A DNA stretch of 64,000 bases from Ralstonia sp. RRA (GCF_037023145.1 NZ_CP146091.1:1798001-1862000); one strand, 5' to 3'. Counted from the stretch's first letter, positions 37,776 through 48,376 are shown. Numbers and translations: made by a program. The notes: generated from the letters alone by a model not told the origin.

Positions 37776-38336
37776 TTACACCGTCATGATTTCCTTGTCT
37801 TTCTCGGCAACCAGCTTGTCGATCTCGGCGACGAACTTGTCGGTCAGTTTCTGCACCTCATCGCCACCGCGACGCTCGTCGTCCTCCGAGATGGCCTTGT
37901 CCTTGACCAGCTTCTTGAGTTGCTCGTTCGCATCGCGGCGCAGGTTGCGCACGGCGACCTTGGCGTCTTCGCCTTCGCCCTTGACGACCTTGGTCAGCTC
38001 CTTGCGGCGCTCTTCGGTCAGTGCAGGCGTCGGGACGCGGATGATGTCACCCATGGTGGCGGGGTTCAGGCCCAGATCCGCCTCACGGATGGCCTTCTCC
38101 ACGACCTGCACCATCTTCTTTTCCCACGGCTGCACGCCGATCGTGCGTGCGTCCACCAAGGTCACGTTAGCGACTTGGCTGATCGGCACCATCGAGCCGT
38201 AGTAGTCGACTTGCACGTGATCGAGCAGGCCGGTGTGGGCACGCCCAGTGCGAATCTTGGCCAAATCCGTCTTGAGAGCCTCGATCGACTTCTGCATCTT
38301 CTGCTCGGCATTCTTCTTGACATCGGCGACGCTCAT
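37776..38336 (-). CDS. frr: Ribosome recycling factor
   Basis: A 186-residue tRNA-shaped protein that splits post-termination ribosomes with EF-G. Seen are the opening [39 protein letters not shown] and the long C-terminal helix ending KDKEIMTV. The start MSVADVKK at 38336 has a perfect GGAGGAAG ribosome site and gives the usual length. Confidence 0.98.
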   Translation of the reverse strand: MSVADVKKNAEQKMQKSIEALKTDLAKIRTGRAHTGLLDHVQVDYYGSMVPISQVANVTLVDARTIGVQPWEKKMVQVVEKAIREADLGLNPATMGDIIRVPTPALTEERRKELTKVVKGEGEDAKVAVRNLRRDANEQLKKLVKDKAISEDDERRGGDEVQKLTDKFVAEIDKLVAEKDKEIMTV

Positions 38337-38511
38337 ACTTCCTCCGAACGATAACGGCGGTCTGCCGGACATGCGCCCCGGAGTTCGACACAGGGCACCG
38401 GCAAAACCAAAAAGACAATAGGCGATTTTACATGGAAGCCGCTCGCCAACGCCATTTACGCGGGGTCAGCGAACGGTAAAAAGGCGATTACCAGACAGTT
38501 TCTCGCGGGCC

Positions 38512-39222
38512 TCAGACGTGCACCAGCGTGCCCTCGTCTTCACCCAGAATCACGCGCTTGAGCGCACCCGGCTTCTGAATCGAGAACACCTTGATCGGCA
38601 GCTTCTGGTCGCGGCACAGCGCGAAGGCGGTCGCATCCATCACCTGCAGGTTGCGCGAGATGGCCTCGTCGAAGGTGATGGTGGTGTAGCGGGTGGCGCT
38701 CGGGTCCTTCTTCGGGTCGGCGGTGTAGACGCCGTCAACCTTGGTGGCCTTAAGGACGATCTCGGCCCCGATTTCCGAGCCGCGCAGCGCGGCTGCAGTG
38801 TCGGTGGTGAAGAACGGGTTGCCGGTGCCGGCCGCGAAGATCACGATCTTGCCCTCTTCCAACTGGCGGATCGCGCGGGGGCGGATGTACGGTTCAACCA
38901 CCTGGTCCAGGCGCAGCGCCGATTGCACGCGGCCTTCGAGGTTGGCGTGACGCATGGCATCCTGCAGGGCCAGTGCGTTCATCATGGTGGCCAGCATGCC
39001 CATGTAGTCGGCCGTGGCGCGGTCCATACCTGCCGCACCGCCCGCGACACCGCGGAAGATGTTGCCACCGCCGATCACCACCGCCACCTGCACGCCCAGC
39101 CTCACGATTTCGGCGATGTCGTTGACCATCCCCTCGATGGTGCTGCGGTTGATGCCGAAGGCATCATCGCCCATCAGGGCTTCGCCGGAAAGTTTGAGTA
39201 GAACGCGCTTGTAGGCAGGCAT
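38512..39222 (-). CDS. pyrH: UMP kinase
   Basis: A 236-residue hexameric amino-acid-kinase-fold enzyme phosphorylating UMP to UDP. Seen are [13 protein letters not shown], the glycine-rich [27 protein letters not shown] and [18 protein letters not shown]. The start MPAYKRV at 39222 has an AGAGGAT site and gives the exact family length. Position between tsf and frr is conserved. Confidence 0.98.
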   Translation of the reverse strand: MPAYKRVLLKLSGEALMGDDAFGINRSTIEGMVNDIAEIVRLGVQVAVVIGGGNIFRGVAGGAAGMDRATADYMGMLATMMNALALQDAMRHANLEGRVQSALRLDQVVEPYIRPRAIRQLEEGKIVIFAAGTGNPFFTTDTAAALRGSEIGAEIVLKATKVDGVYTADPKKDPSATRYTTITFDEAISRNLQVMDATAFALCRDQKLPIKVFSIQKPGALKRVILGEDEGTLVHV

Positions 39223-39384
39223 GGAGATCCTCTTGACGATTCCTGGTACGGGAGACAGGAAAGGGGGAATGACAGCTGCGACAGACGAAGCGGCGGGGCT
39301 TCGCTCATCTCGCAACCTTCTTGCGCGGAAGCCGTCTGGGCTCAGTTCAGCCAAACGATGCCCGCGCAAGCAGGCTGCACCTAC

Positions 39385-39412
39385 AAACAGGGCACCTTGC
39401 GGTGCCCTGTTT
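39385..39412 (-). terminator. Hairpin terminator between tsf and pyrH
   Basis: A perfect 12-bp stem AAACAGGGCACC/GGTGCCCTGTTT with loop TTGC (39385-39396 and 39401-39412) lies about 100 bases after the tsf stop. On the minus strand only a short T stretch (TTTGT) follows, so partial termination or mRNA processing is possible. Confidence 0.75.
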
Positions 39413-39509
39413 GCTCGGCATTATACGATCGCGCCGATGGAGAAAAGTTGCCCTGCCGGCCTGCGCCGGCGGGCGGATCTCCGTTCCATCGGAAGCAATC
39501 GCTGCAGCA

Positions 39510-40400
39510 TTACGCCTGTTGCTTTGCAGCAGCCACTTGGGCGGCCACTTCAGCAGCGAAGTCGTCTTGCTTCTTCTCGATGCCTTCACCCACCACGAAC
39601 AGCGTGAAAGCCTTCACGGTCGTGTTGGCAGCCTTGAGCATCTGCTCAACGGTCTGCTTGTCGTTCTTCACGAACGGCTGGTTCAGCAGCGAAACTTCCT
39701 TCAGGTACTTCTGCACGCTGCCTTCCACCATCTTGGCAACGATTTCAGCCGGCTTGCCCGATTCAGCAGCCTTCTGCTCAGCAACGCTGCGCTCCTTGGC
39801 AACCAGATCGGCCGGCACGTCATCAGCCGACAGCGACACCGGCTTCATGGCTGCCGCTTGCATTGCTGCGTCCTTAGCCGCCACTTCGTCGCCTTCGAAC
39901 GCCACCATCACGCCGATACGGGCGCCGTGCAGGTACGACGTCAGCTTGCTGCCTTCGTATCGCTTGAAGCGGCGGATCGTCATGTTCTCGCCGATCTTGC
40001 CGATCAGACCCACGCGCACGTCCTCAACCGTCGGGCCGAAGCCGTCTTGCGACAACGGCAGCGCGCCGATAGCCGCCACGTCAGCCGGGTTGTTCTTCGC
40101 GATCAGTGCAGCCACCGAGTTGGCGAATGCCAGGAAGGAGTCGTTCTTCGAAACGAAGTCGGTTTCGCAGTTGATCTCGACCAGCGCGCCGGTCGAACCG
40201 TCCACTGCAGCAGCAACCACGCCTTCAGCGGTGATACGGGCGGCAGCCTTGCCAGCCTTGTTACCCAGCTTCACGCGCAGGATTTCTTCGGCCTTTTCCA
40301 GGTTGCCTTCGGCTTCCGTCAGGGCCTTCTTGCATTCCATCATCGGCGCGTCGGTCTTCGCGCGCAGTTCTGCCACCATGCTTGCGGTAATTGCCGCCAT
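39510..40400 (-). CDS. tsf: Elongation factor Ts
   Basis: A 296-residue nucleotide exchange factor for EF-Tu. The N-terminal helical domain has [22 protein letters not shown], and the core has the TDFVSKN motif ([14 protein letters not shown]) that contacts EF-Tu. The C-terminal part contains [24 protein letters not shown] ribosome site before the ATG at 40400. It follows rpsB, as in nearly all bacteria, with a terminator-like hairpin in the gap. Confidence 0.98.
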   Translation of the reverse strand: MAAITASMVAELRAKTDAPMMECKKALTEAEGNLEKAEEILRVKLGNKAGKAAARITAEGVVAAAVDGSTGALVEINCETDFVSKNDSFLAFANSVAALIAKNNPADVAAIGALPLSQDGFGPTVEDVRVGLIGKIGENMTIRRFKRYEGSKLTSYLHGARIGVMVAFEGDEVAAKDAAMQAAAMKPVSLSADDVPADLVAKERSVAEQKAAESGKPAEIVAKMVEGSVQKYLKEVSLLNQPFVKNDKQTVEQMLKAANTTVKAFTLFVVGEGIEKKQDDFAAEVAAQVAAAKQQA

Positions 40401-40544
40401 TTCATGCTCCTTGTTTCAGATCGTCGTCCAGCTGCGCGCGAATTGGTTTTCGCCCGTCGTCACGCTATGCCGGCCTGTCGTCCGGGTTGTATCCGGCCGC
40501 CCCACGAAATACGACGCGCGCGGGACATCCGGATGACAAATTTC

Positions 40545-40573
40545 AAAAAAAAGGGGCGTTTGTTACGCGCCCC
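40545..40573 (-). terminator. Terminator/attenuator between rpsB and tsf
   Basis: On the minus strand the stem GGGGCG/CGCCCC (40573-40568 and 40558-40553) is followed by eight T residues (A-run at 40545-40552 on the plus strand). It lies about 90 bases after the rpsB stop and before tsf, so it could reduce tsf expression relative to rpsB. Confidence 0.8.
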
Positions 40574-40662
40574 TGTCTGGCCATTGATTCCGATGCAGCG
40601 CATCGAAGCGGCCTGACGCGCTTCCCGCTCGACAATGCGGCGGGCGCGCGCCTTCTTATGTT

Positions 40663-41406
40663 TTAGCCTTCTTGGACTTCGACGAAGTCGTCGCCGCCGC
40701 GAGCAGCCTCAACCACTTCTTGGACCGCGTTTGCACGGCCTTCCAGGATCGCGTCGGCCACGCCGCGCACGTACAGCGCAACAGCCTTGCTCGAGTCGTC
40801 GTTACCCGGGATAACGTAGTCGATGCCTTCCGGCGAGTGGTTCGTGTCAACCACGCCGATGACCGGAATGCCCAGCTTGGCAGCTTCGGTCACGGCAATC
40901 TTGTGGTAGCCAACGTCCACCACGAAGATGGCGTCAGGAATGCCACCCATGTCCTTGATACCGCCGATGGACTTTTGCAGCTTGTCCATTTCGCGCTCGA
41001 ACATCAGCGCTTCCTTCTTGCTCATGGTGTCCGTCGCGCCAGCTTCCTTGGCGGCTTCCATGTCCTTCAGGCGCTTGATCGAGGTCTTGACCGTCTTGAA
41101 GTTGGTCAGCATACCGCCGAGCCAGCGGCTATCGACGAACGGCATGCCTGCACGAGCGGCTTCCTCAGCCAGGATCTCGCGCGACTGGCGCTTCGTGCCG
41201 ACGAACATGATGGTGCCCCGGTTGGCTGCCAGTTGGCGCACATACTTCAGTGCGTCCAGGTACATCGGCAGCGTCTTTTCCAGGTTGATGATGTGAATCT
41301 TGTTGCGATGGCCGAAAATGAAGGGGGCCATCTTCGGGTTCCAGAAGCGGGTTTGGTGGCCAAAGTGGACACCAGCTTCCAGCATTTCGCGCATGGTCAC
41401 GGACAT
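40663..41406 (-). CDS. rpsB: 30S ribosomal protein S2
   Basis: A 247-residue small-subunit protein. Seen are [28 protein letters not shown] (family signature 1, outlined), [29 protein letters not shown] and [19 protein letters not shown]. Start at 41406 with GGAGAA ribosome site; the longer frame has no support. It is the first gene of the large minus-strand series, with a strong promoter about 140 bases upstream and a terminator hairpin after it. Confidence 0.98.
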   Translation of the reverse strand: MSVTMREMLEAGVHFGHQTRFWNPKMAPFIFGHRNKIHIINLEKTLPMYLDALKYVRQLAANRGTIMFVGTKRQSREILAEEAARAGMPFVDSRWLGGMLTNFKTVKTSIKRLKDMEAAKEAGATDTMSKKEALMFEREMDKLQKSIGGIKDMGGIPDAIFVVDVGYHKIAVTEAAKLGIPVIGVVDTNHSPEGIDYVIPGNDDSSKAVALYVRGVADAILEGRANAVQEVVEAARGGDDFVEVQEG

Positions 41407-41711
41407 GAAATTCTCCAGTCGGGTTAGGTCTAAAGCCGCCTCAGACACCCCTCGCATGCGATACGAGAAGCACCCGCGGTGAAGCGGCTCGCGATTTCAA
41501 GCACCGCCAGCCACATGGCCGGCAATCTGCTCAGCCAGCGATTATAGCCCCAAAAACCCAATCAACTCAATACCTTCCAAGCATTGACAGCGAACGAACC
41601 GAGACCGGCACCGGGCGCCCAAAAAACCCGTCCGGGCCGCTTTGGTGCGATAATCCATGCTTTAGATACAACGCGGCGCTTCGTCCGCTTGCGTGCAGAA
41701 AGAGTCACAGC
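41407..41711. other. Divergent intergenic region between rpsB and map
   Basis: About 305 bases with no gene. It holds the rpsB promoter and leader on the minus strand and must hold the map promoter on the plus strand; a GATAAT near 41650 is a weak -10 candidate for map. Confidence 0.6.
41541..41570 (-). promoter_or_regulatory. Sigma-70-like promoter of rpsB
   Basis: On the minus strand TTGAGT (41565-41570) and TATAAT (41541-41546) are separated by 18 bases, a near-consensus pair. They lie about 135 bases before the rpsB start codon, leaving a leader long enough for S2 autoregulation. Confidence 0.75.
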
Positions 41712-42536
41712 ATGGCCGTTACCATTCATACCGCCGAAGACATTGCGCAGATGCGCGTGGCCTGCCGGCTTGCGTCCGAAGTCCTGGATTACATCACCCC
41801 GTTCGTCAAACCGGGCGCAACCACGGGCAAGCTGAACGAGTTGTGCCATGCCTACATGCGTGACGTGCAAGGCACTGTGCCGGCACCGCTCAACTATGCA
41901 CCGCCGGGCTACCCCCCCTTCCCCGCCTCGATTTGCACGTCGGTCAACGACGTCATTTGCCACGGCATTCCGGGCGACAAGGTGCTCAAGAACGGTGACA
42001 TCGTCAACCTGGACATCACCGTCATCACCAAGGAAGGCTACTACGGCGATACCAGCCGCACTTTCATCGTCGGCGAAGGTTCGATCCTGGCCAAGCGGCT
42101 GACGCAGGTAACGTTCGAGTGCATGTGGAAGGGCATTGCCGCCGTGCGCCCGGGTGCGCGCTTGGGCGACATTGGCCACGTGATCCAGCAGCACGCCGAA
42201 GCCTCCGGCTACAGCGTGGTGCGTGAATATTGCGGCCACGGCATCGGCAAGGTGTTCCATGCAGATCCGCAGATCCTGCACTACGGCCGCCCGGGCACCG
42301 GCATGGAACTGAAGGCCGGCATGATCTTCACGATCGAACCGATGATCAACGCGGGCAAGCGCGACATCCGCACGATGCCCGACCAGTGGACCGTCAAGAC
42401 GCGTGACCGCAGCCTGTCGGCTCAATGGGAGCACACCCTGCTGGTGACGGAAACCGGCTATGAAGTGCTGACCGTCTCGGCGCTGACGCCGCCGGCACCG
42501 GAATTCGTGCACGAAGGCACGCCGGCCACGGCCTGA
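41712..42536 (+). CDS. map: Methionine aminopeptidase, type I
   Basis: A 274-residue metalloprotease removing the N-terminal Met from new proteins. The pita-bread fold is seen in [23 protein letters not shown], the metal Asp pair in DIVNLDITV and YYGDTSRTF, the His in [12 protein letters not shown], and Glu ligands in [10 protein letters not shown] and [22 protein letters not shown] at 41712 with AAAGAG upstream. It is divergent from rpsB and before glnD, the common proteobacterial order. Confidence 0.98.
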   Translation: MAVTIHTAEDIAQMRVACRLASEVLDYITPFVKPGATTGKLNELCHAYMRDVQGTVPAPLNYAPPGYPPFPASICTSVNDVICHGIPGDKVLKNGDIVNLDITVITKEGYYGDTSRTFIVGEGSILAKRLTQVTFECMWKGIAAVRPGARLGDIGHVIQQHAEASGYSVVREYCGHGIGKVFHADPQILHYGRPGTGMELKAGMIFTIEPMINAGKRDIRTMPDQWTVKTRDRSLSAQWEHTLLVTETGYEVLTVSALTPPAPEFVHEGTPATA

Positions 42537-42608
42537 TTGAACTTGGCAGTGCGCTCGCCCATGAGTGCACTGCAGTGGCCGGCGCAGCGCCGGCCCGACT
42601 CTTGCAGC

Positions 42609-42637
42609 GACCGGATATTTCCTCCGGTCGTTGTTTC
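42609..42637 (+). terminator. Hairpin between map and glnD
   Basis: The stem GACCGGA/TCCGGTC (42609-42615, 42623-42629) with loop TATTTCC is followed by GTTGTTTC. An earlier GC-only hairpin (GGCCGGCGC...GCGCCGGCC, 42577-42595) lies just upstream. They sit within the 116-base gap before glnD and may be a weak terminator or attenuator. Confidence 0.5.
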
Positions 42638-42652
42638 ATTCGCGCTCCATTC

Positions 42653-45247
42653 ATGCACACCGCCGCTGCCATCAACCCCGAGATTTCACCGCGCGACACC
42701 CTGAAGGCCGAACGCACGCACCTGTTTGCGCAGTTCGACCAACATGCCAACGTGCACCAACTTGTGACCAAGTTGGCCCGCGCGGTGGACCACGCGTTGG
42801 TGCAACTCTGGCAAGACGAGCAGATGCCCGCCGATTGCGCGCTGATCGCGGTGGGCGGTTACGGGCGCGGCGAGCTGTTCCCGCACTCCGACGTCGACAT
42901 CCTCCTGCTGCTGCCTCAGGCCGCAGACAAGGCTCCCGAGTCCCTTCAAGCACGCCTGGAGGCATTCATCGGCCGCTGCTGGGATATGGGGCTGGATATC
43001 GGCTCCTCGGTGCGCACGGTGGACGAGTGCATACAGGAAGCCGCGCAGGATGTGACGGTGCAGACGTCGCTGCTGGAAGCGCGTCTGCTGACCGGCGACG
43101 AGGGCCTGTACCGCACGTTCGAGACGCACTACCAAGACCACCTCGACGCCACCGACTTCTTCCAGTCCAAGCTGCTGGAAATGCGCCAGCGGCACGCCAA
43201 GTACCAGGACACACCCTACTCGCTCGAGCCCAACTGCAAGGAAAGCCCGGGAGGCCTGCGCGATCTGCAGGTGATCCTGTGGATGACGCGGGCGGCGGGC
43301 TTTGGATCAAGCTGGAACGAGCTGCTTGCCAACGGGCTGCTCTCGCGCCGTGAAGCGCAGGAACTGGCGAGCAACGAACGTCTGCTCAAGACCATTCGCG
43401 CGCGCCTGCATATGCTGGCTGGACGCCGCCAGGATGTGCTCGTCTTCGATCTGCAAACACAGCTGGCCGAGGCCTTCGGCTACCGCTCGACCACCGCCAA
43501 GCGCGCCAGCGAGCAGATCATGCGCCGTTACTACTGGGCGGCCAAGGCGGTCACGCAGCTCAACACGGTGGTACTGCAGAACATCGAGGCACGCCTGTTC
43601 CCGACCGAGCTTGGCATCACGCGCAAGATCAACGAACGCTTTGTCGAGCGCCAGGGGATGCTGGAGATTGGCGACCCCGACCTGTATCAGCGCGAGCCGA
43701 CGGCCATCCTGGAGACATTCCTGCTGTATGAGCAGGTGCGCGGCATCAAGGGGCTATCGGCCAATACGCTGCGCGCGCTCTACAACGCCCGCACGCTGAT
43801 GGACGTGAAATGGCGCAAGGACCCGGCCAACCGCGCGCTGTTCCTGGAGATTCTGCAGCAACCGCAGGGCATTACCCACGCATTGCGCCTGATGAACCAG
43901 ACCAGCGTGCTGGGGCGGTATCTGCTCAACTTCCGGCGCATCGTCGGGCAGATGCAGCATGACCTGTTCCACGTCTACACGGTGGACCAGCACATCCTGA
44001 TGGTGGTGCGCAACATCCGCCGCTTCGCCATCGTCGAGCACACGCACGAGTTCCCGTTCTGCAGCCAGTTGATGGCGAACTTCGACAAGCCGTGGGTGCT
44101 GACCATCGCTGCGCTGTTTCACGACATCGCCAAGGGGCGCGGCGGCGACCATTCCGTGCTCGGCATGACCGATGCGCGGCGCTTCTGCAAGGACCACGGC
44201 CTCGCCAAGGAAGATTCCGATCTGATCGTCTGGCTGGTCGAGCATCACCTGACGATGAGCCAGGTGGCACAGAAGCAGGACGTGGGCGACCCCGATGTGA
44301 TTCGCCGCTTTGCCGACCTGGTGGGCAATGAGCGGCGCCTGACTGCGCTGTATCTGCTGACGGTGGCCGACATTCGCGGCACCAGCCCCAAGGTATGGAA
44401 TGCGTGGAAGGGCAAGCTGCTTGAAGACCTGTATCGCATGACGCTGCGTGCGCTGGGCGGCGCAACCACCGACCCGCACGCCGTGCTGGAAGGCCGCAAG
44501 GAACGCGCGCGCGCCCTCCTGCGCCTGGCCACGGTGGAAGACACTGCCTATGACGCGCTGTGGAAACAGCTCGACGTGGGCGTGTTCCTGCGCCATGGCG
44601 CGAGCGACATCGCCTGGTTCACGCGGCACTTCCATCACCGGATGGACACCACCATCCCGATCGTGCGGGCACGCATCTCGCCGGTGGGCGAAGGGTTACA
44701 GGTGGCGGTGTACTCGCCCGACCGACCCGACCTGTTCGCACGCATCTGCGGCTATTTCGAGCGCAAGAGCCTGACGATTCTCGACGCCAAGATCCACACC
44801 ACCAAGCACGGCTACGCGCTCGACACCTTCCAGGTGGCCGACACGGGCACCGGCTTGGTGGAGCCTGGCCATTACCGCGACATCATCACACTGGTCGAGC
44901 ACGAACTGGCCGAGCAGATCTCACGCGAAACCGCCCTACCCGAACCGCCGCGCGGACGTATCTCGCGCCAGTCCCGCAGCTTCCCGATCAAGCCGCGCGT
45001 CGATCTGCGCCCGGATGAGCGTGGGCAGTACTACCTGCTGTCCATCTCAGCCACAGATCGCACCGGCCTGCTGTATGCCATTGCCCGCGTGCTCGCCCAC
45101 CATCGCGTGTCGGTGCACACCGCGCGCATCAACACGCTGGGTGAACGCGTGGAAGACATTTTCCTGGTCGACGGCGCACGCCTGACCCAGGACACCAAAC
45201 TGCAACTCGCGCTGGAAAGCGAGCTGCTTGATGCGCTCGCCATCTGA
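42653..45247 (+). CDS. glnD: PII uridylyltransferase / uridylyl-removing enzyme
   Basis: An 864-residue nitrogen sensor that adds or removes UMP on PII proteins according to glutamine. The nucleotidyltransferase active site is [19 protein letters not shown] (about residues 66-84). The PII-uridylyl helical region follows, then an HD phosphohydrolase domain with [14 protein letters not shown] (about 490-503). Two C-terminal ACT domains follow ([20 protein letters not shown] and [21 protein letters not shown]). I chose MHTAAAIN at 42653; the longer frame starts in the upstream hairpin. No strong ribosome site is seen. Confidence 0.97.
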   Translation: MHTAAAINPEISPRDTLKAERTHLFAQFDQHANVHQLVTKLARAVDHALVQLWQDEQMPADCALIAVGGYGRGELFPHSDVDILLLLPQAADKAPESLQARLEAFIGRCWDMGLDIGSSVRTVDECIQEAAQDVTVQTSLLEARLLTGDEGLYRTFETHYQDHLDATDFFQSKLLEMRQRHAKYQDTPYSLEPNCKESPGGLRDLQVILWMTRAAGFGSSWNELLANGLLSRREAQELASNERLLKTIRARLHMLAGRRQDVLVFDLQTQLAEAFGYRSTTAKRASEQIMRRYYWAAKAVTQLNTVVLQNIEARLFPTELGITRKINERFVERQGMLEIGDPDLYQREPTAILETFLLYEQVRGIKGLSANTLRALYNARTLMDVKWRKDPANRALFLEILQQPQGITHALRLMNQTSVLGRYLLNFRRIVGQMQHDLFHVYTVDQHILMVVRNIRRFAIVEHTHEFPFCSQLMANFDKPWVLTIAALFHDIAKGRGGDHSVLGMTDARRFCKDHGLAKEDSDLIVWLVEHHLTMSQVAQKQDVGDPDVIRRFADLVGNERRLTALYLLTVADIRGTSPKVWNAWKGKLLEDLYRMTLRALGGATTDPHAVLEGRKERARALLRLATVEDTAYDALWKQLDVGVFLRHGASDIAWFTRHFHHRMDTTIPIVRARISPVGEGLQVAVYSPDRPDLFARICGYFERKSLTILDAKIHTTKHGYALDTFQVADTGTGLVEPGHYRDIITLVEHELAEQISRETALPEPPRGRISRQSRSFPIKPRVDLRPDERGQYYLLSISATDRTGLLYAIARVLAHHRVSVHTARINTLGERVEDIFLVDGARLTQDTKLQLALESELLDALAI

Positions 45248-45272
45248 GCGCCAGCCTTACCGGTTTTGATTC

Positions 45273-47177
45273 ATGACTACCGATTCTGACGATTTCCCGA
45301 GCGACGACGACAAGCGCCGCAGCGACCCGACCCAACGTGCCACCCGCCCGGGCAAGCGCACCACGCTCGGTGTACGCCGCGACGACGAAGGCAATACCGT
45401 GCGCTCCACCGGCAAGCCTCTGCGCGCCTCCGACCTGAACCGCGACCGCCTGCCGCTGCGCCCGTCGCAACGTCGCCCCGAGCCGGCCGAGGGTGAGCGC
45501 AAACCGCGCCCACCGCGCCGCGACGGCAACAACGACACCGCTCAACCACCGCGCCGCGCGCAGAGCGATCGCCCGCCCCGCCGGTTTGACGACGAACGTC
45601 CGCCGCGCAAGTTTGGCGACGACCAGCGACCACCGCGCCGCTTTGAAGACCGTCCTCCGCGCCGGTTTGACGATGAGCGCCCACCGCGCCGGTTCAGCGA
45701 CGACCAACGTCCGCCCCGTCGCTCTGATGACGAGCGTCCGCCGCGTCGTTTCGAAGATCGCCCGCCACGCCGGTTTGATGATGAACGCCCACCGCGCCGG
45801 TTCAGCGACGACCAACGTCCGCCCCGTCGCTTTGATGACGAGCGTCCGCCGCGTCGTTTCGAAGATCGCCCACCGCGCCGGTTTGATGATGAACGTCCAC
45901 CGCGCCGGTTCAGCGACGACCAACGTCCGCCCCGTCGCTCTGATGACGAGCGTCCGCCGCGTCGTTTCGAAGATCGCCCGCCACGCCGGTTTGATGACGA
46001 GCGTCCGCCGCGTCGTTTCGAAGATCGGCCACCACGCCGGTTTGACGATGAACGCCCGCCGCGCAAGTTCGGCGATGATCAACGTGCGCCGCGTCGGTTT
46101 GAGGATCGCCCGCCACGACGTTTCGATGACGAGCGCCCACGCCGCTACGGCGACGATCAACGCGCGCAGCGCCGTGATGGCGATCAACGTCCTCCGCGAC
46201 GCTTTGACGACGAGCGCCCGCCGCGTCGATTCGATGACGAGCAACGGCCATCGCGTCGCTATGGTGACGACCGTGCACCGCGCCGTTTTGACAACGACCG
46301 TCCTCCACGTCGCTTTGAAGAGCGTTCGCAACGTCCGGAGCGCGAAGAGCGTGCACCGCGTCGCACCGAGGAAGAGGCACCACGCCAAGCCCCGCAAGCC
46401 GACGAGAGCGGACTGGTCCGCCTGTCCAAGCGCATGTCCGAGCTGGGCCTGTGCTCGCGCCGCGAGGCCGATGAGTGGATTCCGCGCGGCTGGGTGCTGG
46501 TGGACGGTGAGCCCGTCACCGAGCTGGGTTCGCGTGTGAAGCCGGATGCGATCATCGAAATCCATCAGGCTGCGCGTTCTGAGCAAGGCGAACGTGTGAC
46601 CGTGCTGCTGCACAAGCCGGTCGGCTATGTGTCGGGCCAGGCGGAAGACGGCTACCAGCCTGCTGCCGCGCTGTTCGTGCCGGAAAACCAGTGGGAAGAA
46701 GACCCCACACGCAAGCGCTTCGCACCGTGGCAACGCAAGGCGCTGGCCCCGGCTGGCCGCCTCGATATCGACTCCACCGGCTTGCTGGTGCTGACGCAGG
46801 ACGGCCGCGTGGCGCGCCACCTGATCGGCGAAGATTCGACGGTCGAGAAGGAGTACCTGGTGCGCGTGGTGTGGGACTCGCCGGAAGGCCGGGTCGAGCA
46901 CGACATCTCCAAGGTCTTCCCGGAAGAACTGCTGGAAAAGTTGCGCTTTGGCCTGTGGCTCGATGACGAAGAGCTCAAGCCCGCGAAGGTGAGCTGGCAG
47001 AACGAGGAGCAATTGCGTTTCGTGCTGCGTGAAGGCAAGAAGCGTCAGATCCGCCGCATGTGTGAACAGGTGGGTCTGGAGGTGGTTGGCCTCAAGCGCA
47101 TCCGCATGGGTCGCATCGTGCTGGGTGACCTGCCGGTCGGTCAGTGGCGCTTCCTGGGGCCGTTCGAGAAGTTCTAA
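45273..47177 (+). CDS. rluB: RluB-type 23S rRNA pseudouridine synthase with RPPRRF-repeat extension
   Basis: A 634-residue protein. The C-terminal 250 or so residues are a complete RsuA/RluB enzyme. They comprise an S4 RNA-binding domain (VRLSKRMSELGLCSRREADEWI), catalytic Asp in the family motif GRLDIDSTGLLVLTQDG, and the closing KKRQIRRMCEQVGLEVVGLKRIRMG. This family modifies U2605 of 23S rRNA in E. coli numbering. The N-terminal 350 residues are extra: a basic/acidic linker, then about 28 copies of an 8-10-residue unit of type RPPRRF(D/E/S)DD(E/Q) at residues 100-350. Such RNA-binding-like, probably disordered tails occur in some Burkholderiales RluB proteins, but this one is very long. 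Start 45273. Confidence 0.93.
   Translation: MTTDSDDFPSDDDKRRSDPTQRATRPGKRTTLGVRRDDEGNTVRSTGKPLRASDLNRDRLPLRPSQRRPEPAEGERKPRPPRRDGNNDTAQPPRRAQSDRPPRRFDDERPPRKFGDDQRPPRRFEDRPPRRFDDERPPRRFSDDQRPPRRSDDERPPRRFEDRPPRRFDDERPPRRFSDDQRPPRRFDDERPPRRFEDRPPRRFDDERPPRRFSDDQRPPRRSDDERPPRRFEDRPPRRFDDERPPRRFEDRPPRRFDDERPPRKFGDDQRAPRRFEDRPPRRFDDERPRRYGDDQRAQRRDGDQRPPRRFDDERPPRRFDDEQRPSRRYGDDRAPRRFDNDRPPRRFEERSQRPEREERAPRRTEEEAPRQAPQADESGLVRLSKRMSELGLCSRREADEWIPRGWVLVDGEPVTELGSRVKPDAIIEIHQAARSEQGERVTVLLHKPVGYVSGQAEDGYQPAAALFVPENQWEEDPTRKRFAPWQRKALAPAGRLDIDSTGLLVLTQDGRVARHLIGEDSTVEKEYLVRVVWDSPEGRVEHDISKVFPEELLEKLRFGLWLDDEELKPAKVSWQNEEQLRFVLREGKKRQIRRMCEQVGLEVVGLKRIRMGRIVLGDLPVGQWRFLGPFEKF
45570..46322 (+). repeat. 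Tandem repeat array inside rluB (24-30-base units, 108-base superunit)
   Basis: About 28 tandem units encode RPPRRF-type blocks. A higher-order unit of 108 bases (36 residues: ED, DDE, SDDQ and DDE types in order) recurs; for example, GGTTCAGCGACGACCAACGT starts at 45691, 45799 and 45907. The near identity of the 108-base copies indicates recent duplication and likely length variation between strains. Confidence 0.9.
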
Positions 47178-47195
47178 GGCACGCCTCTGCCCCAA

Positions 47196-47236
47196 TAAAA
47201 AACCGGTCAACGCACAACGCGCTGACCGGTTTTTTT
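47196..47236. terminator. Bidirectional terminator after rluB
   Basis: The stem AAAAAACCGGTCA/TGACCGGTTTTTTT brackets 47210-47222. Flanking A and T runs make it work for both rluB and the convergent lipoprotein gene. Confidence 0.92.
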
Positions 47237-47254
47237 ATGACCACTGCAGCTAGA

Positions 47255-48376
47255 TCAACGCTGTGGCGGCTGACAGGCTGCGCCCGTAGTGTTGGCCGAT
47301 GCCGGCGTGCCGAACACGGCCTGTGCACCGCATCGCGAGCCGAACATCTTTGCCTGATCGTGCCCCACGCCAATCACCTCGTGCGACTGGTGATTGATGC
47401 GCTTGCGCGGGCCGGCAAGGTGACGCTCGTAGCGCCAGTAGTTGCGGGCCCGATCCAGACGCGTCGGACCTTCGGCTTCGGCGCCGCAGGTCTTGTCGAG
47501 CACGCGATGGTTCGGGTCGTTATCGCTCGTGCCGACCAGATACGTCACGTGGCGCTGTGCATAGCGGCTGAACAGCACCTTGCCGCTCTTGCCGGCGGCA
47601 TACGGAACCATGTCGACCATGCCGTACTTGTAGTGATCGTAGTCCGGGCAGGTGCGCGTGCTGTAGCGGGCGAAGCCCTTGCCGTGCGGGCGATCCGGCG
47701 TGAAGTACAGATACGACGATGGATTGGCAACGACGTAGTTCAGATCGATACCGCGCTTGCGGATGCCTTCGTCCACGTTGTTGAGCACGGCGTAGCGCTG
47801 CACGATCTGGCCGCCGCCCGAGTGGCCAGCCACCGTCACGCGCTTGACGCTGGGTGCACGCGCTGGGTCGGTCACGTAGCCGATCAAATCATCTAGCACC
47901 TTGAGCGAACTCAGCTCGGTGTACGGCGCATTGGTGGCGTTGAAGCCGCCGATCCAGCCGTCCACCGACCACACTGGCATGCCGTCAAAGCCTTTGCCAG
48001 CATCCGGCTCACCGGGAAAGTTCGGAGCGATCAGCAGGACTTCATCGGGATTGCGGCCGCTGGCCGCGAGCAGATCAGCGCCAGCTTTGTAGTAGTCGTT
48101 GCCGTTGCGCTGCAGGCCGTGTTGCACGAGCACGACCTCGCGAATGCCGCTCAGGTCGCCGTCAAGCGGATGGTTGGCGAAGACCGGGAAGTCGTAGGCA
48201 GCGGCATCGCTGCCCAGATGCACGCGCTGCCAGACCGGGCCCTGGGGCTTCTCGGCAGCCGGTGCGGTGGCCGTGTCCGTCGTCTGAGGACCGGCGCACG
48301 CCGCCAACCCAAGCAAGACTACCGCGGCCATCCCAAGCGCCAGCCGGCGCCACCCCCTCAAACCATCACGCTTCAT
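47255..48376 (-). CDS. Alpha/beta-hydrolase lipoprotein
   Basis: About 373 residues. A signal peptide with lipobox LAAC (MAAVVLLGLAACAG, Cys near 28) marks it as a lipoprotein. The hydrolase core has REVVLVQHGLQRNG, VLLIAPNFPGEPD and the nucleophile elbow VTVAGHSGGGQIVQRYA (GHSGG). A late His near HEVIGVGHDQ could be catalytic. A C-terminal Cys-rich tail (RCGAQAV...GAACQ) is present. The start at 48376 has a GGAGA site. It is single, between convergent rluB and def. Substrate unknown; possibly an envelope or extracellular ester. Confidence 0.85.
   Translation of the reverse strand: MKRDGLRGWRRLALGMAAVVLLGLAACAGPQTTDTATAPAAEKPQGPVWQRVHLGSDAAAYDFPVFANHPLDGDLSGIREVVLVQHGLQRNGNDYYKAGADLLAASGRNPDEVLLIAPNFPGEPDAGKGFDGMPVWSVDGWIGGFNATNAPYTELSSLKVLDDLIGYVTDPARAPSVKRVTVAGHSGGGQIVQRYAVLNNVDEGIRKRGIDLNYVVANPSSYLYFTPDRPHGKGFARYSTRTCPDYDHYKYGMVDMVPYAAGKSGKVLFSRYAQRHVTYLVGTSDNDPNHRVLDKTCGAEAEGPTRLDRARNYWRYERHLAGPRKRINHQSHEVIGVGHDQAKMFGSRCGAQAVFGTPASANTTGAACQPPQR

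Noticed and set aside
45570..46322. CRISPR-like array
   Set aside because: Regular repeats are coding, in frame, of unequal 24-30-base units and lack unique spacers.
45129..47210. 693-residue antisense reading frame opposite rluB
   Set aside because: It mirrors the tandem repeats in another frame (Arg/Thr/Ala/Ile-rich blocks) and has no ribosome site or domain. The sense frame carries the full RluB enzyme.
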